Shown piece by piece: positions 1-10,640 of a stretch of 64,000 bases of DNA (its first letter is position 1; each line of letters opens with the position of its first letter). Source of the DNA: Beaufortia kweichowensis. Lineage: Eukaryota; Chordata; Actinopteri; Cypriniformes; Gastromyzontidae. The translations under genes were made by a program, and so were the position numbers. Below the pieces are notes generated by a model. The model was not told the origin of the DNA. It did no database searches and saw nothing but the letters and a program-made list of their open reading frames with translations. Where the stretch lies: positions 8,285,988 through 8,349,987 of the forward strand of contig CM032794.1 of NCBI GenBank assembly GCA_019155185.1. The letters are read 5' to 3'.

Positions 1-1565
1 AATTGTAGTCTGGTCCTAATTACACATGGCTTTGTTTTCTAGGAATGCGTTTCAAAGGCACATCAAACACTTTTGAGTTGGGTGAAAAGTAATATAGCCC
101 AGAACAAATGCAGACCTACTTTGGGAGCAAGTAAATAAATTCATTATTGGTCTATGATAACAAGAAATGTAAAAAATAGCACCAGAGAGAGAAAAAAACA
201 GACGGTTTTATGTATGTGAGTCATGCTTATTATCTCTTATCTTATGTGTATTAGCATATGCATGAGATTTTTTTTATACTTCAGCCATACAAGCTTGCAA
301 GAACTCCCTCATTGACAAGAATAAGAATTCAATATCAGCAGAATTAAAAGTTTCCAGCTTTAATATGGAAATGATGCACTTAAATCCAGAGTCCAATAAT
401 TTGGCCTCTGTTTTTTTACACACACTGATGCGTCGTTCTTGACACGTTTTGATTGGTTTAGGGCCATGTGTGTTCTGTATTCTGACAGGTAAAATACCCT
501 AAACGTTCAGTAAACAAATATATTAATTGGAGGTAATGCTTTGCTGAGAATGAGGTAATTTTATGATTCTGTTTGCTTGACCACCCATAAACTCCTGACC
601 ACCCACATGCATACTGTACACAAACTAAACAATGACAAACAGATTTTGTGTTTTTCTGAAATAGGACTAGTGTGTTGAAACCCTGAGAAAATAATGATTT
701 TATAAAAAGGATGTAAACAAATGACCAATAAAGTTTTGACATTTCTATGCATGACAGATTTTTAGACACCGAGTACTTATGACCGTCTTTCATTTTTTTA
801 AAACCACATACTGTCTGAACTGACTTAATTGGATTGAGGAAAGCTGTCTATTTCCAATTTCTCTCTCTCTTCCTCCCTCTCTCATTCTTGTTATTTTCTA
901 CATCCCCTCAGGAACGTGAAATCCACAACATTCACTTTTGTCTGATGTCTGTCAAAGAATAAACATCAGATATGAAATTGGAAAGAAAAAGTGTATTCCA
1001 TCACTGGAAGGATGTACTTCTCTCTTATCAGATATTTGCATCTAAATTGGAGTCTTGCTCTGCCTTTGAAAAGAGCGCCATATTGGGCACACACGCAATA
1101 TGTCTGACTAGAACATAACGGATTGTTAAATGTCCAGTCACGGATGGTTGTTAGTTTTATCCTGCATATTTATTCTCTATGAGTATTATGTCCTTTAGTA
1201 TAACTTCTCTGTTGACATTCATGGCCCATAAAGTGAACTTTGTTGGCTTTTTTATTTACAATCTAGTTGTCCATTCTGCTATTGTTTGTTGTGTTTTGTG
1301 ATCTGTTTATTAAAACAAATTCATAACTTCAGAGCATGGCAGAGTGTGTCAAAATCTGCAAAGCTTTAATTATGTATCGCCAAACATTTTGTGTTTACAC
1401 AGTGCTTTACAGAAATGTGGACTATGTATTTTCAACTATCTCCTCTTAGATCTCTGCAAATGTTTTTTTTTCTTAAATGATCACATTCAAAACATCAATA
1501 TAACATACAAACAAAATATGAATATGGAGGAAAAAGTAATTTCTTATTGTACACTTTACAGTCAA
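1..1565. other. Intergenic AT-rich stretch
   Basis: No gene is seen. The region is AT-rich with short open frames only. The one notable local signal is a long pyrimidine tract ending in CAG at 911, listed separately. No recognisable transposon occurs before about 1570. Confidence 0.6.
842..963 (+). other. Splice-acceptor-like tract followed by AATAAA
   Basis: A pyrimidine-rich run at about 858-909 ends in CAG, with the AG at 910-911, and AATAAA follows at 958-963. The order matches a short noncoding terminal exon: acceptor, about 50 nt, poly(A) signal. AT-rich DNA gives AATAAA often and CT tracts are common here, so chance is likely. No coding potential is seen downstream. Confidence 0.12.
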
Positions 1566-1569
1566 TCAG

Positions 1570-2375
1570 GTGTGTGTTAACACTATGCCAAGGAGGGAAG
1601 ACATCAGCAATTATCTTAGAAAAGAATTTGTTGCTACCCATTAATAAATGAAGTACACAATTTGAAGTACTTCATTCTACTGTAAGGAAGATTATATGCC
1701 ATTATAAATCAAATTCATCCAAAGGTCAAAACTTGCAATCCTCAAAAACCAAAAGCACAAAACCCAAAGCTACATCTTGGACTCTACAGCCTCAGTTAGC
1801 ATGTTAAATGTTAAAGTTCATGACAGTACAATTACAAAAAGTCTAAACAAAGACAGTATGACTTGTTTGAAAGGGATCATAGAAAAAAGACAAAAAGTCT
1901 GAACAAACCACAAGACTGGAACACAGTCTTTTGGACAGACGAGATCAAAGTGATGCTGACCATAATGCTTGGCTGTAATTGGGTCAAGCAACAGGACAAT
2001 GACCCCAAACACGCCAGAAAATCTGCAACAGAAGGACTGAAAAAGAAAAGTGTCAAGGTGTTGCAATGGCCCAAGTTCAGACCTCAACCTGACTGAAATG
2101 CTTTGAGAGCTGGAAATAAACAAATGCTCACAAATCTCAATGAATTGAAGTTGTAAAGAAGAGTGGACCAAAACTTCTCCACAATGATGTGAGAGACCGT
2201 AAAAAATACGATTAAGGTCAAGTTATTTCTGCTAAAGGTACTTTTTCACACATGGCTTCTCCATTTTGGCCTAGTTTTTGTAAAATAAATAATGACATGG
2301 AGTAATATGTCATGTGTTGTTGTTACTCTGAAGTTGCTAGGAACCAGATGACTTTTTATTATGTCCAAATGCACT
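1570..2375 (+). mobile_element. Decayed, internally deleted Tc1-like transposon
   Basis: From about 1570 the sequence resembles the transposase gene of teleost Tc1 elements of the Tc1/mariner superfamily (cut-and-paste, TA target sites). It begins with the segment encoding the N-terminal DNA-binding region and ends with the AT-rich 3' tail after the transposase stop (about 2240-2370). Several internal blocks are missing, most clearly between the first and second catalytic regions. Frame breaks are frequent. I cannot see clean terminal inverted repeats or TA duplications, so the ends are approximate. The copy is old and cannot move. Family assignment rests on the transposase motifs described in the nested entry. 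Confidence 0.85.
1863..2096 (+). pseudogene. Tc1 transposase remnant
   Basis: The open part of the broken transposase encodes 77 residues. About residues 19-27 read WNTVFWTDE, matching the Tc1 block that carries the first catalytic Asp. About residues 43-50 read QQDNDPKH, the block with the second catalytic Asp. Complete family members have many more residues between these blocks, so most of the catalytic core is deleted. After the WP motif (about residues 69-70) the usual SPDLNPIE block with the catalytic Glu is degenerate and the frame stops. The protein would be inactive. The initiating Met is arbitrary; older homology extends upstream out of frame. Confidence 0.85.
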
Positions 2376-2608
2376 TCTCTTGAGTTTAATTCACCAGCTT
2401 TACCATGATGCTGGCATAAAGAGACTAATTATGCCAAACAAATGCCAAATCCATCCTTACACATTGGCCACAAACTGAAAACACTGTCAATCTAACTGTA
2501 AAATCATTATAGTCAGTGTAGTTTAAATAAAAGGAAAACGAGGTGCACATTTAGTCTGCTCAACCCTATATACTCCTATATATAAACATGTGTGCGTGCT
2601 TGTGTCTG
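2376..2608. other. Intergenic, no feature seen
   Basis: AT-rich sequence between the Tc1 remnant and the next candidate regulatory island. No repeat family or open frame of note. Confidence 0.5.
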
Positions 2609-2609
2609 G

Positions 2610-3010
2610 TCTTCCTGGTCCAGTCCTTCTTTAGATTGATTCCATCAGCGCTGCCTCTAATCCACTTACTTAATGAAATACATAATTAACATATTATAAT
2701 TGCAGTAAAGATGGTTTTGACAGAAATCATTTCCCGTATCTAATACCATAGTAATTTAATCTGTTCCCCACTCCCTAACACGACCCCTCCTGATTAAGTT
2801 TTGTCCCTTCATTTTTCGAGGCATAGAGAGTGTGAGTCAGTGTGTGTGCGTGGACGTCTCTCCTCTGCCTAGTTTGTCATAATTATTATTCTCGATTGTC
2901 TCTGTTTTGATTGATTGACAGGACTGTGGTGTGCAGATGGGTCATGTGACCCGGCAGATGGTGGAGAGGAATGAGTGAGCAGCTTCCCTTCTTGTGTGGT
3001 CTCACTCTTC
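2610..3010. promoter_or_regulatory. Candidate enhancer with PBX-MEIS decamer
   Basis: The island has more even composition than its flanks. It holds TGATTGACAG at 2912-2921, an exact match to the PBX-MEIS/PREP heterodimer decamer, and TCATGTGA at 2942-2949, an M-box type E-box bound by MITF/TFE or USF families. TAATTAAC and ATAATTGC words lie at about 2680-2700. Regulatory function is inference; the motifs are seen directly. Confidence 0.35.
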
Positions 3011-3319
3011 TTCTCTTGATATGTTTCATAAACAGAGTATTACAGAAAGAGCGAGGGGAGAGAGAGGATATCTTCCCAATTGTTTTTTGTTCTTGTGCTG
3101 TTCTATGGATAAACCCTCATGTGTGAAAACCTCAAGCTTTTTTAACAACTCTAGATACATATTCATTGAATTAATAATAATGATCATTGATAATAAAAAA
3201 CATGATGAGAAAATAACTACAGTATGAATCTCATTGCTGTGAAATGTATTTGTATTCGAGCAGCCGCTGTGGTGTATTGTGGAGCTGCCAGGGTTCAAGT
3301 AGAGAATGGGTTTAAATCT

Positions 3320-3510
3320 TAAAGCACCGATAGAGTAACAATGAGTGATTATTGCTCTAAAGAGCCGCAGGCTCCAGGGATGTCTGTAATGCCATTACCC
3401 ACTACATCATCTATCCTGGCCAATAGGCAACTGACCCCACACTGCCCCTAGGTCACAGCAAGTTCAGGAGGTGGAAGTGCCGAGGCGTTAGGTAACACAC
3501 TCAACGAAAA
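3320..3510. promoter_or_regulatory. Candidate regulatory island
   Basis: Moderately GC-rich, non-repetitive 190-bp segment containing GGCCAATAGG (CCAAT-type word, about 3418-3427) and CTAGGTCACAG (nuclear-receptor-like half-site, about 3450-3458). It is bounded by AT-rich DNA and a CA microsatellite. No coding frame. Confidence 0.25.
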
Positions 3511-3572
3511 ACATAGATTGAATCCTCCATTTCTCTTTCCCTTTCACTCCCTCCCTCTCCTATGAACAAATA

Positions 3573-3610
3573 ACACACACACACACACACATATACACCA
3601 CACACACACC
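3573..3610. repeat. (AC)n microsatellite, interrupted
   Basis: Alternating AC from 3573, broken by ATATACACC near 3591-3599, then AC again to 3610. Confidence 0.95.
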
Positions 3611-3639
3611 TTTCCTCTCATACTTTCACTGGGTTCAGA

Positions 3640-4020
3640 CAAGAGCATCAGCATAAAGTCCACCCAGCAACCTGAGAAGCATGATGAAATGTTGCCCTGT
3701 TGATCAAAAGGCCCGTTCTCATCTCCTCTTCATTGCATGTTTGACGGAGACTGATGCAGTCAATAATGACATTAATCTAATCCAGTAAGGCACCAGACAT
3801 GCATTAGTTACTCTTATGGAGATGCAGAACAAAAGCGAGGGACTAATAGGTGGGGGGGGTGGATCTGGCTCCATGGATGCTGAAACCAGAGACTTTAGGG
3901 AAGAAAAGAGAGATGGAGGAGGGGAAACGGAGCGCGCGAATGTGCGCATGTTAGCAAAAGAAAAAGAAAGAAAGCGAGGGAACGTGTGAGAGAAAAAGCA
4001 AGAGAGACTGTGTTGAGTAA
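3640..4020. promoter_or_regulatory. Candidate island plus purine tract
   Basis: Segment 3640-3840 is non-repetitive with AATAATGACATTAATC (homeodomain ATTA words, about 3762-3777). Segment 3895-4010 is strongly purine-biased on the plus strand (GA/AAAG runs) and explains the open minus-strand frames as serine- and leucine-rich shadows. I see no gene. Confidence 0.25.
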
Positions 4021-4029
4021 TGAGCGCTG

Positions 4030-4680
4030 TGCTCCCAGAACAATCACGCTCTCCATTTTGCAGTGTGTTTTCACCTGATGTATTGTCTCTGTTGAGGGAA
4101 GCCTTGTAATAAGACCATTTGGGCCCCTCATTTGTGCGCATTAGAGGCAAATATCTTACAGTGCCCTTAAAAGAGCCTGGAGGCCTGGAGAAACAGCAGT
4201 CCTGATGTTCTTTCCGTACAGGTGACGTAAAGAGAACAGTCTTGATTCTGAGTGATTATCTGCTGAAAACAAGAGCGAACCACCACAGATCGCCGATTTA
4301 TCCATCCTCGCTCTCCATCTAGGATTATTTTTAGCAGGGTGTGTAATTTCTGATTGTAGATGTATGAGACGATAATCAAAGCGGTGTGATTATTACAGTA
4401 TATTATGTTCTCTTTGACGTCTATATCAGAACTGAGAGCTGAAGAAATCCTGGGAGATTTGCTGTGTAGTCTCTTCACCGACTGGCACGTACTCGTCTTT
4501 TGATTACACACGTGCCGTGCGATTGGATTGAATTGAATTTGTGTTCGTGTGTGTAAATAGGCCATCCGGGCACGTGAGGGATATGACAAGATGAAGAGGC
4601 TTCCAGAAGCATCAGCAGAAGCAGCGTGGAAAATGATTTTAATCAAACTCACACCACTTATCGGAGCCAGCAGATGGAGG
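4030..4680. promoter_or_regulatory. Candidate enhancer block with paired CACGTG E-boxes
   Basis: This 650-bp non-repetitive block has two palindromic CACGTG E-boxes at 4509-4514 and 4571-4576. The first is followed by ATTGG, a reverse CCAAT core, at about 4522-4526. ATCAAAG at 4375-4381 is a TCF/LEF core. A 161-codon open frame on the minus strand spans 4167-4652, but it has no recognisable domain and is within chance expectation. Function as an enhancer is inference. Confidence 0.38.
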
Positions 4681-5395
4681 AGCCAGATTCTCTTCCCTTA
4701 AGCTAAAGATGGCCACCTGAGAAAAATGTATACTGGCAAAACTTTCCAGTATGGCCGTGCTATCTTTTGGCTGGAAATGTTATCTTGCGACAAAACAGCT
4801 TTTTTCTCATTTAAAAAAAATAAAAATAATATATCATATAACTATTAGTTTCTTGAATCTGACTGGATAGTAGTGCTAAAGTAGACAATAGGTAAAAATA
4901 GACATCTAATACTTTTTCATACTATTGACAGAAAAAAGGAGGCAGGGAATAACTGGGAGAGAAAACCTCGACTATAATGCACATGCACTAACCTCTAGGT
5001 TATCGGTCCAACAAGAATATGTGTCTTTGTAACGTATGTTCATATACTTTTAAATCACAGTCTCAAAAATTAAAGCCAACAGAAGGCCAGCAGGCCCTTG
5101 TTTTCATTCAATCACACACTTCCATTAGTCGCATAAATATTCACACCGTGACATATAAATACTATAAATACTGTGGTCAACATGAGCATACTGTAAGTGT
5201 GATTTAAACAACAACATAACCTACAGGTTCTCTTTCATACATGAGTCACTCTGATTCATTCACTGTACCAAACACACACACATAAACATATTTACATAGC
5301 ACCTCCTATGTCAGGGTCACACTGTGTCTCCTTCCGTCTTCAGTTCAGAGACAGGCGGACATGTGTGAGGAGAGACGGCAGTTAAAGCAGGGGGT
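4681..5395. other. Intergenic, no gene seen
   Basis: AT-rich to about 5300, then a short CA-rich stretch (5273-5282). No domain-bearing frame and no recognisable transposon. Confidence 0.5.
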
Positions 5396-5399
5396 GGGG

Positions 5400-5660
5400 G
5401 GAGCAGGATAAGGATGCTCTGAGTGGCAAGCGTACACGAATACCGCCACATCAACTGCCAATATGTTTGGAGGCCTTGGTAACAGCATGTGGTCTCTGGG
5501 GAGAGCTGCAGCAGTTCAGGAGAATATCAGACGGAGAGGAAAACAATTTCTGGTGCCAATAATGCAGCACAGATGAAAAATGTTTTAATATTTGCCGCTG
5601 CTTTATGGCAGCCACCGTGACAGTGATGGAGTCAATGTCAGCTTTTTCCTTTTAAATGTC
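5400..5660. promoter_or_regulatory. Candidate regulatory island
   Basis: Non-repetitive, balanced-composition segment with GCTGCAGCAG near 5507-5516 and a TTTATGGC posterior-HOX/CDX-like word at about 5602-5609. It ends just before a TG microsatellite. Confidence 0.3.
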
Positions 5661-5681
5661 ATGCTCCGTCTCTGTTCACTC

Positions 5682-5700
5682 TGTGTGTGTGTGTGTGTGT
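5682..5700. repeat. (TG)n microsatellite
   Basis: Pure TG alternation, about nine units. Confidence 0.9.
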
Positions 5701-5950
5701 ATACACGCATGAATGGATTTCTGTGTAGCACATGTTGATATACAAAGATGTATGTGTATTATTTTCAAATGTGTTGTTGTTGTGTGTGTGTGATATCCAA
5801 GCAGCTGGCAGAGTTCACTCATCTTCCCTCCATTGATCACAAAGGTTTTTTTTTCACATTATTCAGTAATAGTGCACATGCCCGATGCCCAAATCCACAA
5901 ATGTCTTTTCTTCATAATGAGCGATTTACCCCCCAAATGCCCTCATCACC

Positions 5951-5953
<3 letters not shown>

Positions 5954-5986
<33 letters not shown>
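5954..5986. repeat. (TC)n microsatellite
   Basis: Pure TC alternation of about 33 bp; the SLSL-type reading frames across it are translation artefacts. Confidence 0.95.
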
Positions 5987-5988
<2 letters not shown>

Positions 5989-6240
5989 TATCATAAAGCC
6001 ACTCTTCGCTGTCAAGAAAGACACTTGTCTCAGCAGCTTTGTTTTATTATTTATTTTTAATGAGTTTTTATATGCGACAATGATAGAAGGAATTAATTAA
6101 GAAACACAGCACGGTTAATTATATGTAATATAAACTATGCACATACATAATAGCTACAGTATCTAGTAACTATGTAAGCATATCATGGTTCAATCATTAC
6201 ATCACACACAAAAGGCCGCCCATGTATAACCCTGTGACCT
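5987..6240. other. Intergenic, no feature seen
   Basis: AT-rich unique-looking sequence with no motif cluster or gene. Confidence 0.45.
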
Positions 6241-6560
6241 AATTCACATTTAAATAACGCATTAAAAAAGCTTTGACCCCCTCCTGAACCGTGACTCCAC
6301 CCAGTCCCACATGACCCAGACATGCACCCAGTCAGCAGGAGGAGCGAATTAGTTTTCTATTGTCATTCAACCCACAGCCCAGCATACTAAAAAGAAGCAG
6401 TCATCTCCTACTGACAGTACTGGCGGCCCAGGGAGCGGTCATCAATGCTCTACTAAAACCACAAGGTCAGGCAGAGATCAGTGTCAAACTGATTTGAGTT
6501 CACTTTCAGCATTTTACATCGTCAGGGCTACAAATAATGCTTAGATGAACAAGAGAGACA
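6240..6560. promoter_or_regulatory. Candidate enhancer with SOX, RUNX and TCF words
   Basis: Balanced-composition island. CTATTGT at 6357-6363 is a SOX-type word and AACCACA at 6457-6463 matches a RUNX core. GCTTTGACC near 6270 resembles a TCF/nuclear-receptor word. Flanked on the right by 800 bp of strongly AT-rich DNA. Confidence 0.35.
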
Positions 6561-7378
6561 ATTACCAGGACTATAAATCTATCTAATATATACACAATAG
6601 TATAGTTTTGTTGACATGTAAGTTGTGTATCATTATTTTCTTTTGTTCCAAAACATAACTTTTATATAATTTTAGATATTATTATTTAATTTATTTAATA
6701 TTATTCAATATTTTTATTTTATTTTATTAGGGTTGCCTACTCACTAACATTATTAAACAATAGAAAGCTCATTAAAACTATGCAGTACCTGTGTTATATT
6801 AAAGTGTGCTGAATTTTTTGCTTAGAATTTGTAAAATGTGTCAACCCTCTTATTAAGGTCTTACCCTGAGACGTTTTAAGATTAGATTTTTATTAAATAA
6901 AGTTTTTGTTTTGCAATGAAATAATTAATATGTTGGCAAAATTATATTGTCTACATAATTAATTTTAAACATTTATGTATATCCCTTTAAAAGAATTCTA
7001 TAAGAACATTTTAGAGTCAAGTGACCCTAAATGGTAGTGTATATTAAATTTGATCTAATTTTGCAAAATCTGAAAAAATTAATCAGATAACTTTTTATAG
7101 TATTTCTATTTAATCATTTAGTCAAAAATTGATGTTTAAAAAAATCCCAAAACACTTTCTATTTTATCATAATATTCCACATGATCTGCACGCTGTAAGT
7201 TTCTTAAAAGTTATTATGAATATTACTGAAATTGGATAATTTGTTCAGATGTTAACTTGTTTCTGCCCCTTTAAATTTTGCTGTGTTAACATCTGAAAAA
7301 AGTTAGACCCTCATTTCTCACAAAACAAACCAAAAACTGAATTCTTGTTTTTCTAAACTTCAGCCCTGTCTTCACCTT
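6561..7378. other. AT-rich desert
   Basis: Very AT-rich, with ATTATTTAATTT-type low complexity around 6660-6730. No gene, no recognisable transposon and no motif cluster. Confidence 0.6.
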
Positions 7379-7379
7379 T

Positions 7380-7710
7380 TTCTTCAGAGCCCAATTAAGA
7401 GCCTTAATCAGCTAATGACTTTGGTGCGGCCCGTTAGAGGGGAATTAAGCAGGTAGGAATGATGAGGGTGAGGAGGAAGGCAAAATGCTGAGGAGACTGT
7501 TCGAGTATCTCTGGTGTAAAATTAAAAAAGAAAGAAGAAGCGATTAAAAGAGAACAAGTCGGAGCAGAATGAGTGCTAGCGCTCTTTTGAGGCACTGAAT
7601 TAGCCCATCACACACGAACACACACACACCTTCCAGAATTAATATGGTGAGCCTCCACAAAGTGGCAAAATTAACACTGGCCTGTTTATCAGAGCAAGAA
7701 AACTTCTTGA
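7380..7710. promoter_or_regulatory. Candidate enhancer rich in homeodomain sites
   Basis: At 7390-7450 several homeodomain words occur together: CAATTAAG, TTAATCAG, CTAATGA and GAATTAAG. More follow near 7519, 7597 and 7640 (AATTA or ATTAA cores). The composition contrasts sharply with the AT-rich deserts on both sides, so the ATTA cluster is not just base composition. Enhancer role is inference. Confidence 0.4.
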
Positions 7711-8296
7711 AAGAATAGCATTTACTATATCTTGATATTTATACGGAAATCATAACAAAATTTTTCCATTTAGAGGTTTTTCTCATTTGGATTTTCACAA
7801 TGCGTTAAAATAAATTAATTATTTTGAAATAAATACATAATTTGGTTTGTATATTTTTATCAATTAATTATTTTTCTGCCACGTGTTCTTAATTTCATTT
7901 CATTAGACTTTTTTTTACATATTCATGCTTATCAGCTTTTATCATGATCTCTTGAGCAGATCAAGTAATAATGTCACTGTATAAACGAAACAAAAGGACT
8001 GACATTAATAAACATGACAAATAAATACACTAAAACAATCAAAGTCAACAGATCTAAACTAAGTGTAATGTTAACAATTTACAAATTCAAAATCTCTCTC
8101 TAAAAATCTCTACTATATATTAAAAATTAATCTATTTATCTTGAGGCATTTCACAAGATGAACCGTAACTTACTTTAAAAGAAACAGATTTTTTTCAAGG
8201 TAGTTCACGCAGCTTTTTACACTGTGATTAAGTCAGTTGTACTTGCCATGATGTTAAGACTTTAATTCAGTGACGTCAAGTGTAACTAACCCTTTA

Positions 8297-8299
<3 letters not shown>
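7711..8299. other. AT-rich desert
   Basis: AT-rich, no gene or recognisable repeat up to the TC microsatellite. Confidence 0.55.

Positions 8300-8367
<68 letters not shown>
8300..8367. repeat. (CT)34 microsatellite
   Basis: Uninterrupted CT alternation of 68 bp; pyrimidine on the plus strand. Confidence 0.97.
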
Positions 8368-8369
<2 letters not shown>

Positions 8370-8490
8370 AGGAGCTTGAGGAGTTTGTTGAGAGTAGCTT
8401 TAACTTTTGCCAGAGGCTTTAGCAGCCATAAAAACAGTGCTGGGCTAAAGCAGCGGCTGGCTAATATCTTTATATCTGGTGAGACACATT
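8368..8490. promoter_or_regulatory. Candidate island next to CT tract
   Basis: Short non-repetitive segment with AGCCATAAAAACAG (HOX-type CCATAAA word, about 8424-8437). Weak evidence. Confidence 0.2.
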
Positions 8491-9385
8491 CTGCCCGACA
8501 CCATTGGGTGCCACACTCTTATTCCCTTTCTCTGTATTTCACTTTACCTTTTTCTATTTGTAAGCCTGAATCTCTTTCTGTGCACGCTTTCTCTCTCTCT
8601 ATCTGTCTGTTGGACAGTTCCCAAAACAAATCAAGCTCATTTTCTGGTGACTGGATGTAAGAGAGAGAAAAGAGGGTGTGATGCTGGAGCTTTGTGCCCA
8701 CCCCTCTCATCTCTCTCTCTCGGCCTCAAGCAGTCAGCATCTGGTAGCCCACGAAACGACTAAGTGTGTGTGTAGCGCAGCAAGCACGGGACACACACTG
8801 GCAGCATTTGAACGACAATAAAGACGCACTAGCCACACACATATACACACACACATACACATACACAAAAAGTGTAGCACTGTTTGAGTGATGGTTAAAG
8901 AGACAGCTGGTGTGTACTCAGCCAAAGTTCCTCAGCCAAACATAAGCTTGTCCGACCTTCAGAGGTCTGGCAGAAGTGCCTGCGTTCTGGGCATTCTTTA
9001 CTGACAACTTGCAAAGACAGCTTCTAGCACTCACCTATGCTATAATAACTCAAACCATTACTCTCCCTGGATCTATCCTGTCCTGATGAGTTTCATGGCA
9101 ACTTTGTTATTTGTATTTTTTTAGCTGGGCCTGGGTATGTTTGTATGTTTGTCGTCACGTTTTCCCTCTCAGTTCATCAAGTTTCGACAGCGCGGAAGGT
9201 TGGGTTGTGGAAATGGGTAGGCAGTGAGTGTAAATCAGTGAGCGTGTGTGGGTGTGTGTTTGTGTAAGCCAGGAATATGTGTGTGTTCTTTCATGTCAAA
9301 GCAGGTATGAGGTTGTGAATGTGTATGTGCGCTCGTGTCCACGAGCGTGTGTGTGTATTAGACATTGTGAACGCTGAGGAGGGAT
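8491..9385. other. Simple-sequence-rich intergenic stretch
   Basis: Contains scattered CT runs (8590-8600, 8710-8720), CA runs (8834-8870) and GT-rich sequence (9240-9358). No gene. The open frames here are pyrimidine- or GT-driven. Confidence 0.5.
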
Positions 9386-9389
9386 GAGT

Positions 9390-9605
9390 GTTTTTTGACG
9401 CCTGTCGGACTGGGCCTGTCACAGTGGAACAGGAAGGTGTCATCAGCCCAGGCCTCAGAGCCGGAGCCCGTCAGCCAGCCGGACCTGTGCACCCTGATGA
9501 GATGACAGCCGGCATAGCACAGGCCTGTCTCAGGCCTCCCAGAGAGAGAAAGCACCTGATACAGCCTCAGCAACCAGCCATCTACCTGTCTGTCTGACTG
9601 ACTAT
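9390..9605. promoter_or_regulatory. GC-rich candidate island, open on both strands
   Basis: The segment is GC-rich relative to its surroundings. Both strands carry uninterrupted frames (+ 9388-9597 and - 9358-9630), because stop codons are scarce in GC-rich DNA. Neither translation shows a known domain. GATGAGATGACAG near 9497-9509 contains a MEIS-type TGACAG. A regulatory island is more likely than a gene. Confidence 0.25.
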
Positions 9606-10314
9606 GGGATACACTTGATACGGAGTACATCCACGGCCCTCTTTTCGTTTTGAAAGTGTCCGTGTATGTCTCAGATTCCTTCTCTTCTGACTGTTACCTT
9701 TTGAGTTCCACAGTCCTTAAAACCCACAAAATACAACTGCTTAAATATGTCAAAATAAATGAATAAAATTCAAATACAGTGGATCCAAAAATGTGGACAC
9801 TTAAGCCACACCAAAAATTCCTTGCATTAGACCACAAATTACATCTGCAAATTAAATCATACCACTCTACCTATAGTAATCAGCCATTTTTGCTTTTTAT
9901 TTAAATGTCCCAAGTCAGATTCACTCACAGGTGTCCTTGCAGAACAAAACCACACATTGCATTAACTATGGATATGTTCCACTGAGAATATCAATAATTA
10001 TACTTTTTGGCTTTATTTTGAACAATATTGCAATTGTTATACGGTTTAAAAATGAACAAACTCAGTTTTGGGTGTAATGCTTTGCTTCTGTTAGCCTTCT
10101 GTAAATAAAGTCTGCCTTGATCTTTTGAGATTAAAGAGCTTAAGAACATACTGCTCAAAACTTTCTCCACAGTCCAAAATTGAATTCTAAAGGTCACTTA
10201 TACATGTCAAAAAGTAAACATGTTTTTGTACAGATTTTTGTTATAATTATAAATTATAAAATATAAAATAAATAAATAAAAAATGTTAAAATAAAAATGC
10301 AAAAAAATAATACA

Positions 10315-10315
<1 letters not shown>
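9606..10315. other. Intergenic, possible mariner-type end at 9776
   Basis: The words at about 9776-9805 (ACAGTGGATCC, then AAAAATGTGGACAC) look like the terminal repeat of a mariner/Tc1-type MITE, but I find no matching inverted copy to the right. The rest is AT-rich with no gene. Confidence 0.3.

Positions 10316-10407
<92 letters not shown>
10316..10407. repeat. (TA)46 microsatellite
   Basis: Pure TA alternation of 92 bp. The YIYIYI frame across it is an artefact. Confidence 0.97.
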
Positions 10408-10410
<3 letters not shown>

Positions 10411-10640
10411 TATTTAATTCATACAGTCATACAATCTGATGTTTTTAAATATGACAAAATATTGACTTTTTTGCTTTCATGACAATGTGCAATTTAGCCC
10501 AAACTGTCACATTACAGATGTTCAAGCTCATTGAGATCACACATGCAAGACAATTTCAGTTCTACAAGCTAGCAGTGTCAAAATGTAGAAAAATCAAAGT
10601 TGCTTTATGGCACCGTCGTGTTAAATTATCAAACAAGACA
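10408..10640. other. Intergenic, no feature seen
   Basis: AT-rich flank of the TA repeat. Confidence 0.45.

Noticed and set aside
4167..4652. 161-codon open frame, minus strand
   Set aside because: Longest frame in the window, but no recognisable domain, starts inside a motif-rich noncoding island, and its length is within chance expectation.
9358..9630. Overlapping frames on both strands as a gene
   Set aside because: Both are open because the DNA is GC-rich; neither shows a domain.
9776..9805. Mariner-type MITE
   Set aside because: Only one terminus-like sequence is seen; no inverted partner or target duplication found.
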